Positions 36,387-46,937 of a DNA stretch of 64,000 nucleotides are shown here, in pieces; position 1 is the stretch's first letter; each line of letters opens with the position of its first letter. The notes beneath the pieces are model-generated. The model made no database searches. It was not told where the DNA came from and saw nothing but the letters and a program-made list of their open reading frames with translations. The DNA lies in assembly GCA_033060915.1 (NCBI GenBank), contig CM065394.1:18871501-18935500 (forward strand), given 5' to 3'. Made by a program: the position numbers and the translations under genes. This stretch comes from Euryodendron excelsum (lineage: Eukaryota > Streptophyta > Magnoliopsida > Ericales > Pentaphylacaceae).

Positions 36387-36848
36387 CCTTAAAGGCATCA
36401 AGCTCAACACAAATCCTATCAGTTGTGGTGGGTGTTTTGTTGTTGTATCAGTTAGTCGTAGATTACTGCTGAGTTTTGCTCCAGCGGTGCAAATATTACC
36501 TTGATATTTCTCTAATTTGGGTTCTCTTTGAACCTCAGTTTGGAGGCATATTCCTAGGTTTACTCTACAAATTAGGCTGTGGTTTAGGTTTTGAAGCTAG
36601 TTTTTTTGATATCTTCTTGTTGTGCCCTAGATTCTTCTTAGCGCTATTTTGCATTTTCTAGTTTATAGAGTTCAATGCAACAACTACCCAGTTGTCAAGG
36701 AGTTTTTGGGTTTTGTTTGTACAGGGTCCACATGCCTTTAGGAGGCTTGTCTTCCTCTCACAGCCCAAAGATTTCTATCCTCCTCTATTTCTCAATTCGT
36801 AGGTTCTACTATAGTTTACTATTGTGCCCTTGTTCGTGAGTTCTTATG

Positions 36849-37206
36849 CTTGGGCCCTAGCTTGCAATACGCAAGGGCAAAGGCAAGAACAAGAGTCAGG
36901 GTGTGGGGGGTTCTACATTCAAGGCTAAGGGTAGGCTTGCCTTGGGCAAGAACTTAGGTGCCTCAAGGGAGGTCCATGATGTTGTTGTCAGCCATGGCAG
37001 GCAACAAGAAATTGTTGAGTTATCGTGCTTGAGCCTTAGCTTGCAATAGGCAAGGGCAAAGGCAAGAACAAGAGTCAGGGTGTGGGGGCTTTTACATTCA
37101 AGGCTAAGGGTAGGCTTGCCTTGGGCAAGAACTTGGGTGCCTCAATAGAGGTCCATGATGGTGCTGTCAGCCAACAAGAAATTGCTGCCATTTTGGTGGA
37201 TGCCAC
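36849..37206 (+). repeat. 179-bp tandem duplication in LINE-3 ORF1
   Basis: The block starting 'cttgggccctagcttgcaat' at 36849 is repeated at 37028 as 'cttgagccttagcttgcaat', and both continue through 'aaggctaagggtaggcttgccttgggcaagaactt'. The first copy keeps a short 'gccatggcaggc' segment lacking in the second. The copies are near-identical, so the duplication is recent relative to the decay of the LINE. Confidence 0.88.
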
Positions 37207-38220
37207 AAAGAGAGTTGCTAAGGGATTGGGTCTTCAAGATAAAGAGCCTGATGTTCCTGATTTTAAGCTCTTGTCTTCACAAGAGGAGGACATAGAGTCG
37301 GTATCCAAATCCTAATTTCTTGGCGATGAAGATACCACCGAAGGCACTCCATGTGTTTGATATAATGCTCTAGACAACAACTTAGTCTTGGAAAGCCACG
37401 TTTCTGATTCTCAAAGAACAAGGGAGGCTTCATCAAGACTGCAAAAAGTTAAGACACCAAATAGAGCAACTTTTACAAGCCTTTTTGCAGGGAATAGGCA
37501 GTAAGATAATGGTACAGCTCTACAACAAGTTGAAGTGGCAGATGGTCCAGTTAAGATCCTTTAAGAAGATGTGGAACATGAGGCTAGTCGTTGGCAACAC
37601 AGCCTTGTTGGGTATTTTGGGGGAAGGTTTCCAGGCAAAGTAGCACTTCAGCAGATTGTGACGGCATGGAAAGTTAAGGTTAACATCCATCACCACTCAA
37701 GTGGCTGGATCATCTTTGAACTCAATGATAAAAAGTCCCAAACACAAGTTCTTCAAAGGAGTCCATGCATGATTTTTGGTAGGCCTTAGCTTCTTAAGGT
37801 TATGCCCAAGTTCTTTAACTTTGATAATGAAGAACTGAGGTGCTTTCCTATTTGGGTCCAGTTTACTAAATTGCCTTTACCATTATGGGGGCCTAATTCT
37901 TTAGCAAACTTAGCTCGAAGTTAGGCAAACCAATTTGTACGGACAAATTTACTGTTTGCAAGGAATGAGTGTCATATGCTAGGGTCTTAATTGAGATTGA
38001 TGTTGCTAAGGAAGTGGATAATCACTTCCACATAGAGCTGCCTAATAGGCAAACTCTGGAGCAAGTTGTTTACTTTGAGAATATGCCTAAAATTTGTTCC
38101 CACTGTAAAGTAATGGGACACATAAGAGGTGGGTGTAAAATCTTAGAGAAAACCAAGGCTAAAAGGCCTGCCAACAGCAAAGGGGATGCCACTGTATATG
38201 CAACAAGGTGCATGAGCTAA
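37082..38220 (+). pseudogene. LINE-3 ORF1 (DUF4283 plus CCHC zinc knuckle)
   Basis: The DUF4283 domain reads 'HSLVGYFGGRFPGKVALQQI' and 'HHHSSGWIIFELNDKKSQTQ' (37600-37750), then 'FPIWVQFTKLPLPLWGPNSL' after a stop. The zinc knuckle at about 38096-38140 is CSHCKVMGHIRGGC, an intact CX2CX4HX4C. Known role: nucleic-acid binding partner of ORF2 in the LINE ribonucleoprotein. Stops near 37789 and 37923 and shifts near 37970 break it. The 179-bp duplication affects its N-terminus. Confidence 0.85.
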
Positions 38221-38820
38221 CCAGCAGCAACCATTAGCTTTGATAAAGGTGGGCAACAAATTTCAGATTTTGGCAGATGATGGGCAAAGGATGGATCAGG
38301 CTGAGCAGAGCTCCAACCAGATTCAGATATTAGTGCCACATGGTGAGCAGGCCATTTTGGAGATCAAGTTCAGTAAATTTTAGTAGCAAAAGAGACCAAT
38401 GGCACTCAAGTGCCAAAAAGGGCAAAATGTAAATAAAATCTGGCTCAGCAGGAAGTAACGCAGGCAGGGCAAATTGTTAACACAGACCAGGTGGTTCAGA
38501 CTGCATATTTGGGGCATTAGAATTTGTAGAATCAACTTGCAAGGGTAGTTTTTTATCCTAGAAACTTGGTTCAGATAAAGGCAAGGACTAAGAATGTGCT
38601 TCGGGCCCAACAGGTGAGTGTGCAATTAGGTCAGTGTGCAAGTTATGATCTTGGGCATTAGTCTCAAAATTCAGCTGTAGAGGTTCGGTGGGCAGCAAAC
38701 TCAGCAATGTGTTCATTAGATTCACCAATAGCAAACTATTTAAGGGGCTGGCACATCTTTTGGGACATGGAAAAAGAATAAAAATAAGGGTGCGAAGAAG
38801 GTGGTTGATTTGGTTGGGTT
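38221..38820 (+). other. LINE-3 ORF1 tail and inter-ORF linker
   Basis: Gln-rich, low-complexity coding remnant typical of the C-terminal part of plant LINE ORF1, with many stops (CAG to TAG type), leading to ORF2. Confidence 0.45.
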
Positions 38821-41800
38821 TTGTGCAGATTTGGGGGGTGGCACTCCCAACAAAACTTAGTGATGATTGTGTCCAGCTGGAACATTAGAGGTTTCAACAA
38901 GCCCTTAAAGCAGGATGGGGTCTTGGATCCTATTAAGAGGAATAAAGTGGATGTTATAGGCATCCTTGAAACAAAACTTAAGCAACAAAGGATTAAAGAA
39001 ATTGTCAAACACAAGTTCAGAAAGTGGCAGTCAGTTGATAATTTTCAGAATCATCCTAATGGTAGAATTTTGATTATTTGGAGAGCTGCTAAAGTTGATC
39101 TTCAAGTTGTGGGTAGTTCAAAGCAAGTCATTCATTGCCTTACTACTTGTAAGTCTACCTCTAAAAAATTTTGCATTAGTTTTGTTTTTGCTTTCAATAC
39201 CATTGTTGGGAGGAGACCTTTGTGGAACAACTTGAGTTTGTTTAGTTCTTAATTGAAAATCCCTTGGATCCTTTTGGGGGACTTTAACAATGTGTTGCAT
39301 ATGAATGAATAGAGTAATGGGTTGCCTATTACCTCCTACGAAATCAAGGATTTTCAAAGTTGTTGCAATGATAATGGGTTGTTTGATGCTTCTTATTCAG
39401 GGTCTTTCCTCGCTGGACCAATAACAAGGTCTGGAGTAAACTTGACAGAGTCATGATAAATGACAAATGGAATGCAAAGGGTTAAGGGTCTTAGCCAACT
39501 TTGGCTTCCGACTCTTTATTTGGATCATGCCCTTTGTATTGTTACTCTCTTTGAAGATAATTTTCAAAGGGCTAGGCCTTTTAAATTCTTTCATATGTGG
39601 TCTCAACATGAGGAGTTCTTAGGCATTGTGGAGAGGTCTTGGGACTTTCGAATGTAAGGCAGTGCTATGTTTAGATTGTGCAAAAAACTCAAAGCTTTGA
39701 AAAAGCCCTTGAAGGCTCTTAATAGGAAGCATTTTTCTCATATTTCCTCTAGGGCAGCAGCAGCAGAGGAGGAATTGGGTGAAGTTCAGCAAAAGTTGCA
39801 TGATAACCCAAGGGATGAATAGCTCCAAGTACACATGGCATATTTGAAGGTTAAAGCTTTTAATTTGGCTGAGGAAAATAGAACCTTTTGTGTCCAATTA
39901 GCTAAAGCCAAATATGTGAAAGAAAGTGATAGAAGTTCTAAGTTTTTTGATAACCTAATCAAGAGGTATATAGCCAAAAATCAAATAGTCTCCCTCACTT
40001 TGGCTGATGGTACATTTACTACTTTCCCGTAACAGGTTAGCATTGCATTTGTTAATTTTTATAAGTCTTTGCTTGGGACTAGTGCTGCTTGTTCAAGAAT
40101 AAACAGGGACTTAGTTTTGGATGGCAAGCTTGTGGGAGATACTCAGGCAGCTTCACTTGTCCGAGGTATCTCTGATGAAGAAATTAACAAAGCATTATTT
40201 AGCATTGGGGACGATAAGGCCCTAGGGCTTGATGGATTCTCATCTTATTTCTTCAAGCAAGCATGGAATGTTATCAGTGAGGACTTTAACCTAGCGATTA
40301 AAGGGTTCTTCTCTTTGGGTCATATGCTTAAACAAATCAATCACTCGATAATTGCGTTGGTGCCCAAATCTAGTAATGCTTCTAAGGTAGAGGAATATAG
40401 ACCTATAGCTTGTTGCAATGTTACCTATAAGGTAATCTCCAAAATCTTGGCTACTAGACTTTCTCCCATTTTGGAGACTTTGGTAGACCCAGCTCAATTA
40501 GCTTTTGTTCAGCATAGGAGCATGGTTGAAAATGTCTACTTGATGCAGGGGCTTTTGAAATAATATGGTGTAAGTAGAATTTCTCTGAGATGTAACCTCA
40601 AGGGGGACCTTCGTAAGGCGAATGACTCAGTCAATTGGGGATTTCTCAAAGACATGCTTCATGCTTTGGGTTTTCCCCTTATTTTTGTGGGTTGGATTAT
40701 GGAATATGTTGCCACCACTTTATTCTCGCTTTCGTTCAACGGGTCTATGCATGGGTTCTTTAAGGGACAGCGAGGTTATAGACAGGGAGATCCTCTTTCT
40801 CCTTTTCTATTTGTTTTATGCTTAGAGTATTTATCTAGAAGTTTGGGTAAATTGAAGTCCAATTCTGACTTTAATTTTCATCTCAAATGTGAAGGATTGA
40901 ATATTACTCATTTAGCATTTGCAGATGATTTAATTCTCTTTGCTTGAGGAGATGTTCCATCAGTGGGACTGCTTATAGAGCATTTGAATCACTTTGGAGA
41001 CTGTTTGGGACTAAGAGCCATCTTAAATAAGTCCAATTTATTTACAATTGGGATTTGCAGTGAGGACTTGGTCGAGATCAAGAGATTAACTGGCTTTGAG
41101 ACGGGTAGGTTTCCGTTCAGATATCTGGGCATACCGACGCTAGCTTCCAGGTTAACTATTGCCCAGTTTAGTCCTTTCATTAACAAAATTGCTAATTACA
41201 TAAATATCTAGGTAGGGGCCACATTATCATATGTGAGTAAATATGAGCTGGTGAAGTCAGTTTTGTAAGGAGTTAAATTTTTTTGGCTTTCCATTCTCCC
41301 AATTCCAGTGGGGGTTAAAGATAAGGTGATTCAACTTTGTAGGAATTTCTTTTGGGGGTAAAAATGCTTCGTTGATAAAAAGCCACTTGTTGCATGGACA
41401 GAAGTTTGGAAGTTTGGAAGTTTGGAAGCGGGTCTTAGCATTAAGAACTTGGAGGCTTGGAACTTGGCTTTGCTTGCAAAGACATTGTGGAATATTCAAG
41501 CCAAGAAGGATTCCCTGTGGGTCCTTTGGGTGCACCAGATTTATTTGAAGACTGATACTCTGTGGGAGTACCAAGTTAGGAGATAAGACTCCCAATTGCT
41601 CAAACAAATAGTGCTCATCTGTGACAAACTTTTAGCAGCTGAAAGGTCAGTTCATGCAACGTAGTGTAAGATAGAGCAGTGGGCATTTTTGGGTAGTTTA
41701 AGCACTAGGGCAGCCTATGATTATTTCATACTGAAAGCTATAATTTGCATGTTGCCAAAGCTGGTTTGGCACAGCTGTTTGCTGCCTAAGCATTCTTTCA

Positions 41801-42221
41801 TTTGTGGCTCACATTGAAAGACAGATTGCTTACAAGGGATAAGTTATAGGGAAAAATTAAGGATATAATCTACAATCTATGCAATGCTCAGGATGAATCT
41901 ATTTCCCATCTATTCTTGTAATGTTCTTTTGTGAATCAAGTCTGGACTGCAGTGAAGCAGTGGTTGGGTCTGTCTTAAGCCATGAACATAGTGATGGTAG
42001 CAGTTAAATGGCTCCTTAAAGAGGCTAGAGGGACTGGTATCCAAGCCAAGTCCAAAAGGATTAGGTGGCATGTACCATTTACAATATATGGGAATATCGG
42101 AATTTTAGAATTTTTTAAGGAAAGTCCAGGCAACCTGCTGTTATCACTAGAAGCATTCAAGTTCAAACCTATAAAGTCATTCATTCTCTGTTTCTGGATC
42201 TTTCTGGCTTTTGATAGATAG
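38821..42221 (+). pseudogene. LINE-3 ORF2 (endonuclease, RT, zf-RVT)
   Basis: The endonuclease starts 'MIVSSWNIRGFNKPLKQ' at 38863, followed by 'KVDVIGILETKLKQQ' (the Glu motif) and 'PWILLGDFNNVLH' (Asp-Asn motif). RT spans 40100-41200: 'DKALGLDGFSSYFFKQAW', 'ALVPKSSNASKVEEYRPIAC', 'RGYRQGDPLSPFLFVLCLEY' and catalytic 'LAFADDLILFA' at 40911-40944. The zf-RVT is traceable at 41770-41960. In-frame stops occur near 39250, 39655, 40030, 40561, 40945, 41210 and 41266, with a frameshift near 39440. The catalytic motifs remain readable. Known role: nicking the target and copying LINE RNA. Confidence 0.9.
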
Positions 42222-42395
42222 TTTAGACTTGTATAGAGCTGATGTCTGTTTTTACTACATATAGTCGTGATAGTCTCTTTTGAGTACAGGGGTAGTTCAC
42301 TTTTGTTTAGGGCAATGCCTCTTTGGTTATGCTATTGGGTATGTCCGAAGCTTTGTATATTTGGTTTATATATATACACTTATTTATGGATCAAC

Positions 42396-42408
42396 AAAAA
42401 AAAAAAAA
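42396..42408 (+). other. Poly-A tail of LINE-3
   Basis: Thirteen A residues follow 'gatcaac' at the end of the LINE 3' untranslated region and mark the 3' insertion junction. Confidence 0.85.
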
Positions 42409-42724
42409 GGTATGACTAGTCACTCTAGAAGAAATAATAGGAAGGCCTAGGTATATTCGAGTGTCAGTCTCAATCTTTAATGCAAACATTTGGCCAAAAA
42501 AGCACGAACCGTGGAAGGTGTATTATTTGAGAAAAAAGCAATCGACTAACTCTAATTAATAGTTTGCCCAAAGACAACTGTGAAAATAGATAATAAATTT
42601 TGAACTGTGTCAATTGAATATTGACGAGCCTTAATAAAAATAAAACAATCATTTGCAAAACAAAGCATAGGAATTGTCGGACCAGATCTTGAAGCTTTGA
42701 AAGGATAAAGCATTTTCTGATAAG
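42409..42724 (-). pseudogene. LINE-1, RT active-site piece
   Basis: The minus strand reads a LINE RT fragment: 'KASRSGPTIPMLCFANDCFIF' with FAND in place of the catalytic FADD, then 'TVVFGQTIN', then 'IETDTRIYLGLPIISSRV'. In a standard L1 the next segment is the one ending 'LSYAGRATLVN', which starts at 11267 on the same strand. This piece and 9372-11267 are therefore two parts of one LINE, now 31 kb apart. About 15-20 codons between them are unaccounted for or lie in 36387-36445. Confidence 0.8.
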
Positions 42725-43116
42725 ACGCGTGACTCTTCCGCCTCTGCTTCTTTTCCTTCATCTTGCTCGGTTCCCATCATGTGCGACTCTTCGTCCCTTG
42801 TTTCCTTTCCAACTACACCTTCGTCCTATAAGAGGAAACTTCTTCAAGCCTCAGAGCATATGTACTTTCCTTCTGCGTTTGATACACTGGAAGCAGACAG
42901 TCCTCTTGACAGCCACAGTGAGCGCAATCCGTGTTACGTTGGCACATTCTCTAACTTTATCTAAAGACGAATTGTTGCGTAGTCATTCTCCATGGATTGA
43001 AACCTTAATAATGAAGTGTATGGGAAGTCGCCTTTCTTTTGAGACAATTTCTCGTAGACTTCCAACATTTATCGAAATTACAAGGAGCGATATAGGTTAT
43101 AGATCTTGATAAAGGT
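42725..43116 (+). pseudogene. LINE-1 ORF1 N-terminal part (inverted 5' segment)
   Basis: The plus strand reads the start of a LINE ORF1: 'SLVSFPTTPSSYKRKLLQ', 'LSKDELLRSHSPWIETLIMK', 'CMGSRLSFETISRRL', then 'VIDLDKG' in a shifted frame. These match the N-terminal half of DUF4283. The frame is cut at 43116 by gypsy B and resumes at 52874 (52869 with the duplicated AAGGT) as 'FYSVKFQFKDDCFVALSGGPW'. It abuts the oppositely oriented RT piece of LINE-1 at 42724/42725. Confidence 0.82.
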
Positions 43117-43665
43117 TGATGATGCAGTGAATTTGTACATCTTTCCCGACCTCTGATGCAAACTGTTGGGGTAATAAGTCCTCCTGCCTGGAACACCGGT
43201 GTGGTGCCTGCCAAAGACATTCCGATGCCAAAGTTAGGCTGGAGATAGATGGGCAGAGTAACAGTATTCAAGGGGTGGTGTATCTCGTACCTTCTTGGAT
43301 ATGATGACTGCCCTTCTTATAGGAGTGTTGACTTAGATCGTGGGCTCCTTCCTGGGATAGCCAATCGTGCCCTTGAGTTATGCCTCCATCATCATGGGGA
43401 TGTGTCGTGCCTTGATATTAGGCTTCATAGACCACACCCCCGGTTGTGGGAGAACCGTCGCAATCATGGGATCATGAGGGCTGATCGTCAAGCAAGAATC
43501 TCGGGGTGCCTTAATGGCGGGGTCTGGTGTATCGCTGGAGCTCTGCCATTTCACCTGCTAGCAGGCCTGGTCCAGGAGGGGGCGTGGAGGCTGGGTCTGG
43601 AGATGTGAGCTGAGCTCATCTGGTCTGTTCATACAGGGGGCAGACCAGCTGCACTTGTATTATCA
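43117..43665 (-). repeat. 3' LTR of gypsy B
   Basis: Starts TGATGATGCAGTGAATTTG and ends GCACTTGTATTATCA on the plus strand, matching 52321-52868 from end to end. Confidence 0.94.
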
Positions 43666-43674
43666 GATGCCCCC

Positions 43675-44268
43675 AATTCCCTTGGCAGCCCAGGTCAGCC
43701 GGTGGGAATTCTAAAGAGTCGTGGGACGCCATCTAAAAGACGCATTTAAAGCGTTGTAAAACCGTCATGATTACTATGCCAGGTGAATCGATGCGACCCT
43801 TGGCGTCCCTGCCACATGGCCTCGCTGGGTTGGCCCCGTATACTGATTGGACGTTACTAACATCAACCGTCCGATCTGAGAACCGTTGGCAAATCCACGC
43901 TGTTGATTTCGAAAGGAAAAGGCCTATAAAACCTTGGCGATTCACCAAAGGGCCTCCCGTTTTGCGCGTATCTTTCAGATTATTCGGCGAGCGATCTCTC
44001 CCATTTTCTTCTCCTTCTCTTCCGCCATTGTTGGTTGCTCGAAGCGAACTCAAGACTTCTTTGCAATCTTCCTATTCATCAAGGTATTCGAGGTGTGTGG
44101 GTACATGTTTTGGCTTTTACAGAAGGCCATCTGGTACCACGAGTGGAGAGTCAGGGCTCTTTATCCTCTAGGGTTCATAGGAAACCCCTCCTTTGTCAAG
44201 TCTGTGTATTAGGGTGTCTTAGAGGCTTCCAGGTCTACTTTTGCAACCCTACGCGAAATAGAAGACTC
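43675..44268. other. Gypsy B 3' region upstream of the antisense gene
   Basis: GC-richer, non-coding on the minus strand. On the plus strand it is the likely 5' region of the antisense gene. An AT-rich 'tataaaacc' at about 43924 lies some 350 bp before the chosen start and could act as a TATA box. This is inference. Confidence 0.4.
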
Positions 44269-46468
44269 ATGAACCGCCACCCAATCGTCCTGTCATCCAG
44301 CTCTAAGCGTACTGCTTCGATGGATTTAGATAGGGTTAGACCAGAAGAGGCTTCAAGTGCCTCTACGAACTACTTTAGGGACAACACTGGGGGTGCCACC
44401 CAGGAGGTGAGGCCAACGAGGGCAAGGATCCCTGTGGCCATCGTGGATGCCTTTAAAAGTGCCCCCGTGGCTATGGCCGAGGTCGAAACCGGGTCGCCTT
44501 CTGCCCGTGGCTATGGCCGAGGTCGAAACCGGGTCACCTTCTGCCCCCATGGCTATGGCTGAGGTCGGAGCTGGGTCGCCTTCTACTCCAGAATGTAGGT
44601 ACGATGCAAGGCACTTTGCCTCTATTCTAGATGGAGCCAAGGTGAAAAAACTCTAGTCTGCCTATCAATTTCCGGCCTCCATGAGTTATAGAGTGCCTGG
44701 GAGCGAGGACAGAGCGTGCTTCCCTCGCCCTGGTGAGATCGCAGTGTACGAGAGTACACTGTCTGGAGGGCTGAGATTTCCTATTGCTCCTTCTATTAGA
44801 GAAGTCCTGAGCAGGGCTAGACTAGCCGTTGGGCAATTAATGCCCAACTCATGGCGCATACTGGTGGGCTGTGCAGCCTTGTGGCAGGCTGCCACTAATA
44901 AGGAGGAAATCTTGACCCCCAAAGATTTCTTTTCTGCTATAAAATAACCGAGAGCGAGAGCTCGCGCTAGTACTACTTCCCAGTGAGGGACGATCAACCA
45001 GCTCTGATAACTAATCTCCTAGTCTCCCACAAGCGCTGGAAGGAGAAGTATTTCTTTGTGTATGGCGAGGGTATGGAGATCGCCCACTGGGAGGATGTGA
45101 CCGACCAAACCCCTCGCATACCCAGACAATGAGGTAGACCAGGTAGGAAGGGTAAGCGCCTTTCGTGCTTTTATGCCTGACCCCTTCTTAGGGTAGCAGT
45201 CTAATCATCATCCTTTTCTCTTTTATTCAGCATGCCTTCCTGTACTAGGGAACGAGTAGAGGGATGGCCGTTTAACGAGGGTGAGGGAGCATACAGTCAA
45301 GAGTTGGGCGCCCCTTGTAGCTGGTGAGAGTTTGACAGACTACCTCTTAGGTCCAGACCTTTCCATCGAGGCCCTTCGCGCTGAGAAGAGTGAGTCTGGT
45401 ATGTCTGTTGCAGCTGTTTTCAAATGTAAGTGCATTGATTCTTACTCTGTGTGCTTTGCAGGACAGGAATCGAACATGGGCTTTGACAAGAGGAGCATGG
45501 GGTCCACTGCTAAGAAGAAGTTCGAAGAAATGGAGAAGGCAAAGGCCGCTGGAGAGAGACCCAACAAGCGCCTTCGGCCCAGCTCTGGGGGCAAGACCGC
45601 TGAGCAAACCCCTGACAAGGGCCCTGCGGTGGTCCAGCCACCCACAGTAGCCGAGGTTTCGACTGCGGCCCAGGCACCTGGTTAGTCCTCCAAGTCTGGC
45701 GCTGGAATGACTCCTCCCGCCCTGGCAGCACCTACGGGCACTACAGTTCCAGTTCAAGAGGGCGAGCCCTTAGTCGTGAAAGATGTCCAAGCTGCTTGGG
45801 AGAGGATGCAGCAATTCATTAGTATGGAGGACATGGCCCGCTTCACTGATTGGAGCAGCGGCTAACTGACAAAGAGCCTGAACCATGATGCTGTGAAGGT
45901 GATGATTCTGGTTTAACTCTTGTTTTTAATCTGACTGCTTTTGTTTATTAATACTGATCCTCCCATCCTTCTCCAGTTGCATGTGAAAGCACTCTGCCTA
46001 TAGACTCGCCTAAAGGAGAAGACAAGTGAGAGCTCCAAGAAAGGCCAAGTAATTGAGACCCTGACAGGGATTATCAATGGTCTGAAGAAAAAGGTGAAGG
46101 ATGCTGAAGAGTCCAAAGCAGTCGCTGAGGCAGAGAAGACTACTCTGCTAGACGAATCAACTGAGCTTAAGAAAAAGGTCGAGACCCTAGCTTTTGATGC
46201 TCAGGCCTTTAACGCAATCAGGGACTCCCTTACTCTGAGGGTAGCTGAGCTGGAGGGGTAGCTAAAGAATGCTTGGGATATCGCTGTGGAAGAGTTCAAG
46301 GCTGGGGCGGCCTTCTAAGATGAACTCAGTGAGGCTTATATGGAAGGCTTCGTTGATGCTAAGGTTGCGGCCAAGAAGCTTTTCCCAGACCTCGACCTTT
46401 CTACCTTAGTAGCCTTGTGGCCTTTCGGCTTGCCTGGTCAGTCATGGAGATTGACCAGTTTGGCTTAG
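44269..46468 (+). pseudogene. Antisense spliced gene of gypsy B (gypsy-type transposon domain plus coiled coil)
   Basis: The plus strand runs against pol. From ATG 44269: a Ser/Thr-rich leader with a 14-residue repeat (44467-44590); a region resembling the 'putative gypsy type transposon' domain (Pfam Transposase_28), 'LRFPIAPSIREVLSRARLAV' and 'LMPNSWRILVGCAALW' (44770-44890), then 'KRWKEKYFFVYGEG' (45030-45070); a Lys-rich segment 'KKKFEEMEKAKAAGERPNKR'; and a long coiled coil (46020-46330). Candidate introns with GT and AG ends: 45152-45230, 45399-45461 and 45899-45976. Stops near 44658, 44945, 45130, 45684, 45864 and 46260 and a frameshift in the 14-residue repeats break it. The family's role is not established. 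Confidence 0.72.
44467..44590 (+). repeat. 40-42 bp tandem repeat, three units, in the antisense gene
   Basis: Units start at about 44467, 44507 and 44549 with 'gtggctatggccgaggtcg'. A 42-bp unit would encode 14 residues (VAMAEVETGSPSAP). The first unit is 40 bp, which shifts the frame. Confidence 0.85.
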
Positions 46469-46800
46469 TAGCCTTGTGGCCTTTCGACTTGTCTGTTTAG
46501 TCTAGGGGACTGACTAGTTGGGCTTAGTAGCCTTGTGGCCTTTCGACTGGTCTGGTCAGTCTAGGGGACTAACCAGTTGGGCTTGGTAGCCTTGTGGCCT
46601 TTCGACTGGTCTAGTCGTTCTAAGGGACTGACCAGTTGGGCTTGGTAGCCTTGTGGCCTTTCGGCTGGTCTGGTCAGTCTAAGGGACTGACTAGTTAGGC
46701 TTAGTAGCCTTGTAGTCTTTCAGCTGGTCTGGTCAATCTAGGGGACTAACCAGTTACGCTTAGTAGCCTTGTGGCCTTTCGGCTTGTGCTTCAAGGGCCA
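46405..46800. repeat. 59-bp tandem array, seven units, at the convergent junction
   Basis: 'cttagtagccttgtggccttt' starts at 46405, 46464, 46523, 46582, 46641, 46700 and 46759, an exact 59-bp period with few changes. Each unit also holds 'ctggtcagtctaggggactgaccagtt', whose outer parts CTGGTCAGTC and GACTGACCAG are inverted repeats of each other. The array begins inside the last 20 codons of the antisense gene and ends about 140 bp before the end of pol (46938). Confidence 0.95.
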
Positions 46801-46937
46801 TATAAGTAGACGATCATTTTGGGGGCCTCGAATGACAAACATTTCATTAAAGAATGCTGGTTACATCAAACATAGTACTTTCTTAAGTGCTCAGCGTGCC
46901 AAGGGTTGGGGAGCTCTTTGCCATCGACTCCGGTTAG

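Larger units (their letters stand above)
36387..42408 (+). mobile_element. LINE-3, near full-length L1-type retrotransposon
   Basis: The plus strand carries, in order, a leader, ORF1 (about 37082-38220), a linker, ORF2 with endonuclease, RT and zf-RVT (38821 to about 42221), a 3' untranslated region and a 13-base poly-A tail at 42396-42408. The poly-A is followed directly by LINE-1 coding sequence at 42409. The exact 5' end is uncertain. 36387-36445 may still belong to LINE-1: a diverged 'gtatcagttagtc' at 36445 weakly resembles 'gtatgactagtc' after the poly-A. Most disruptions are in-frame stops. Confidence 0.85.

Noticed and set aside
36387..36440. Short LINE ORF1-like peptide on the minus strand next to the gypsy A LTR
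   Set aside because: Only about eleven residues resemble a LINE protein; too short to call, though it may be leftover LINE-1 RT.
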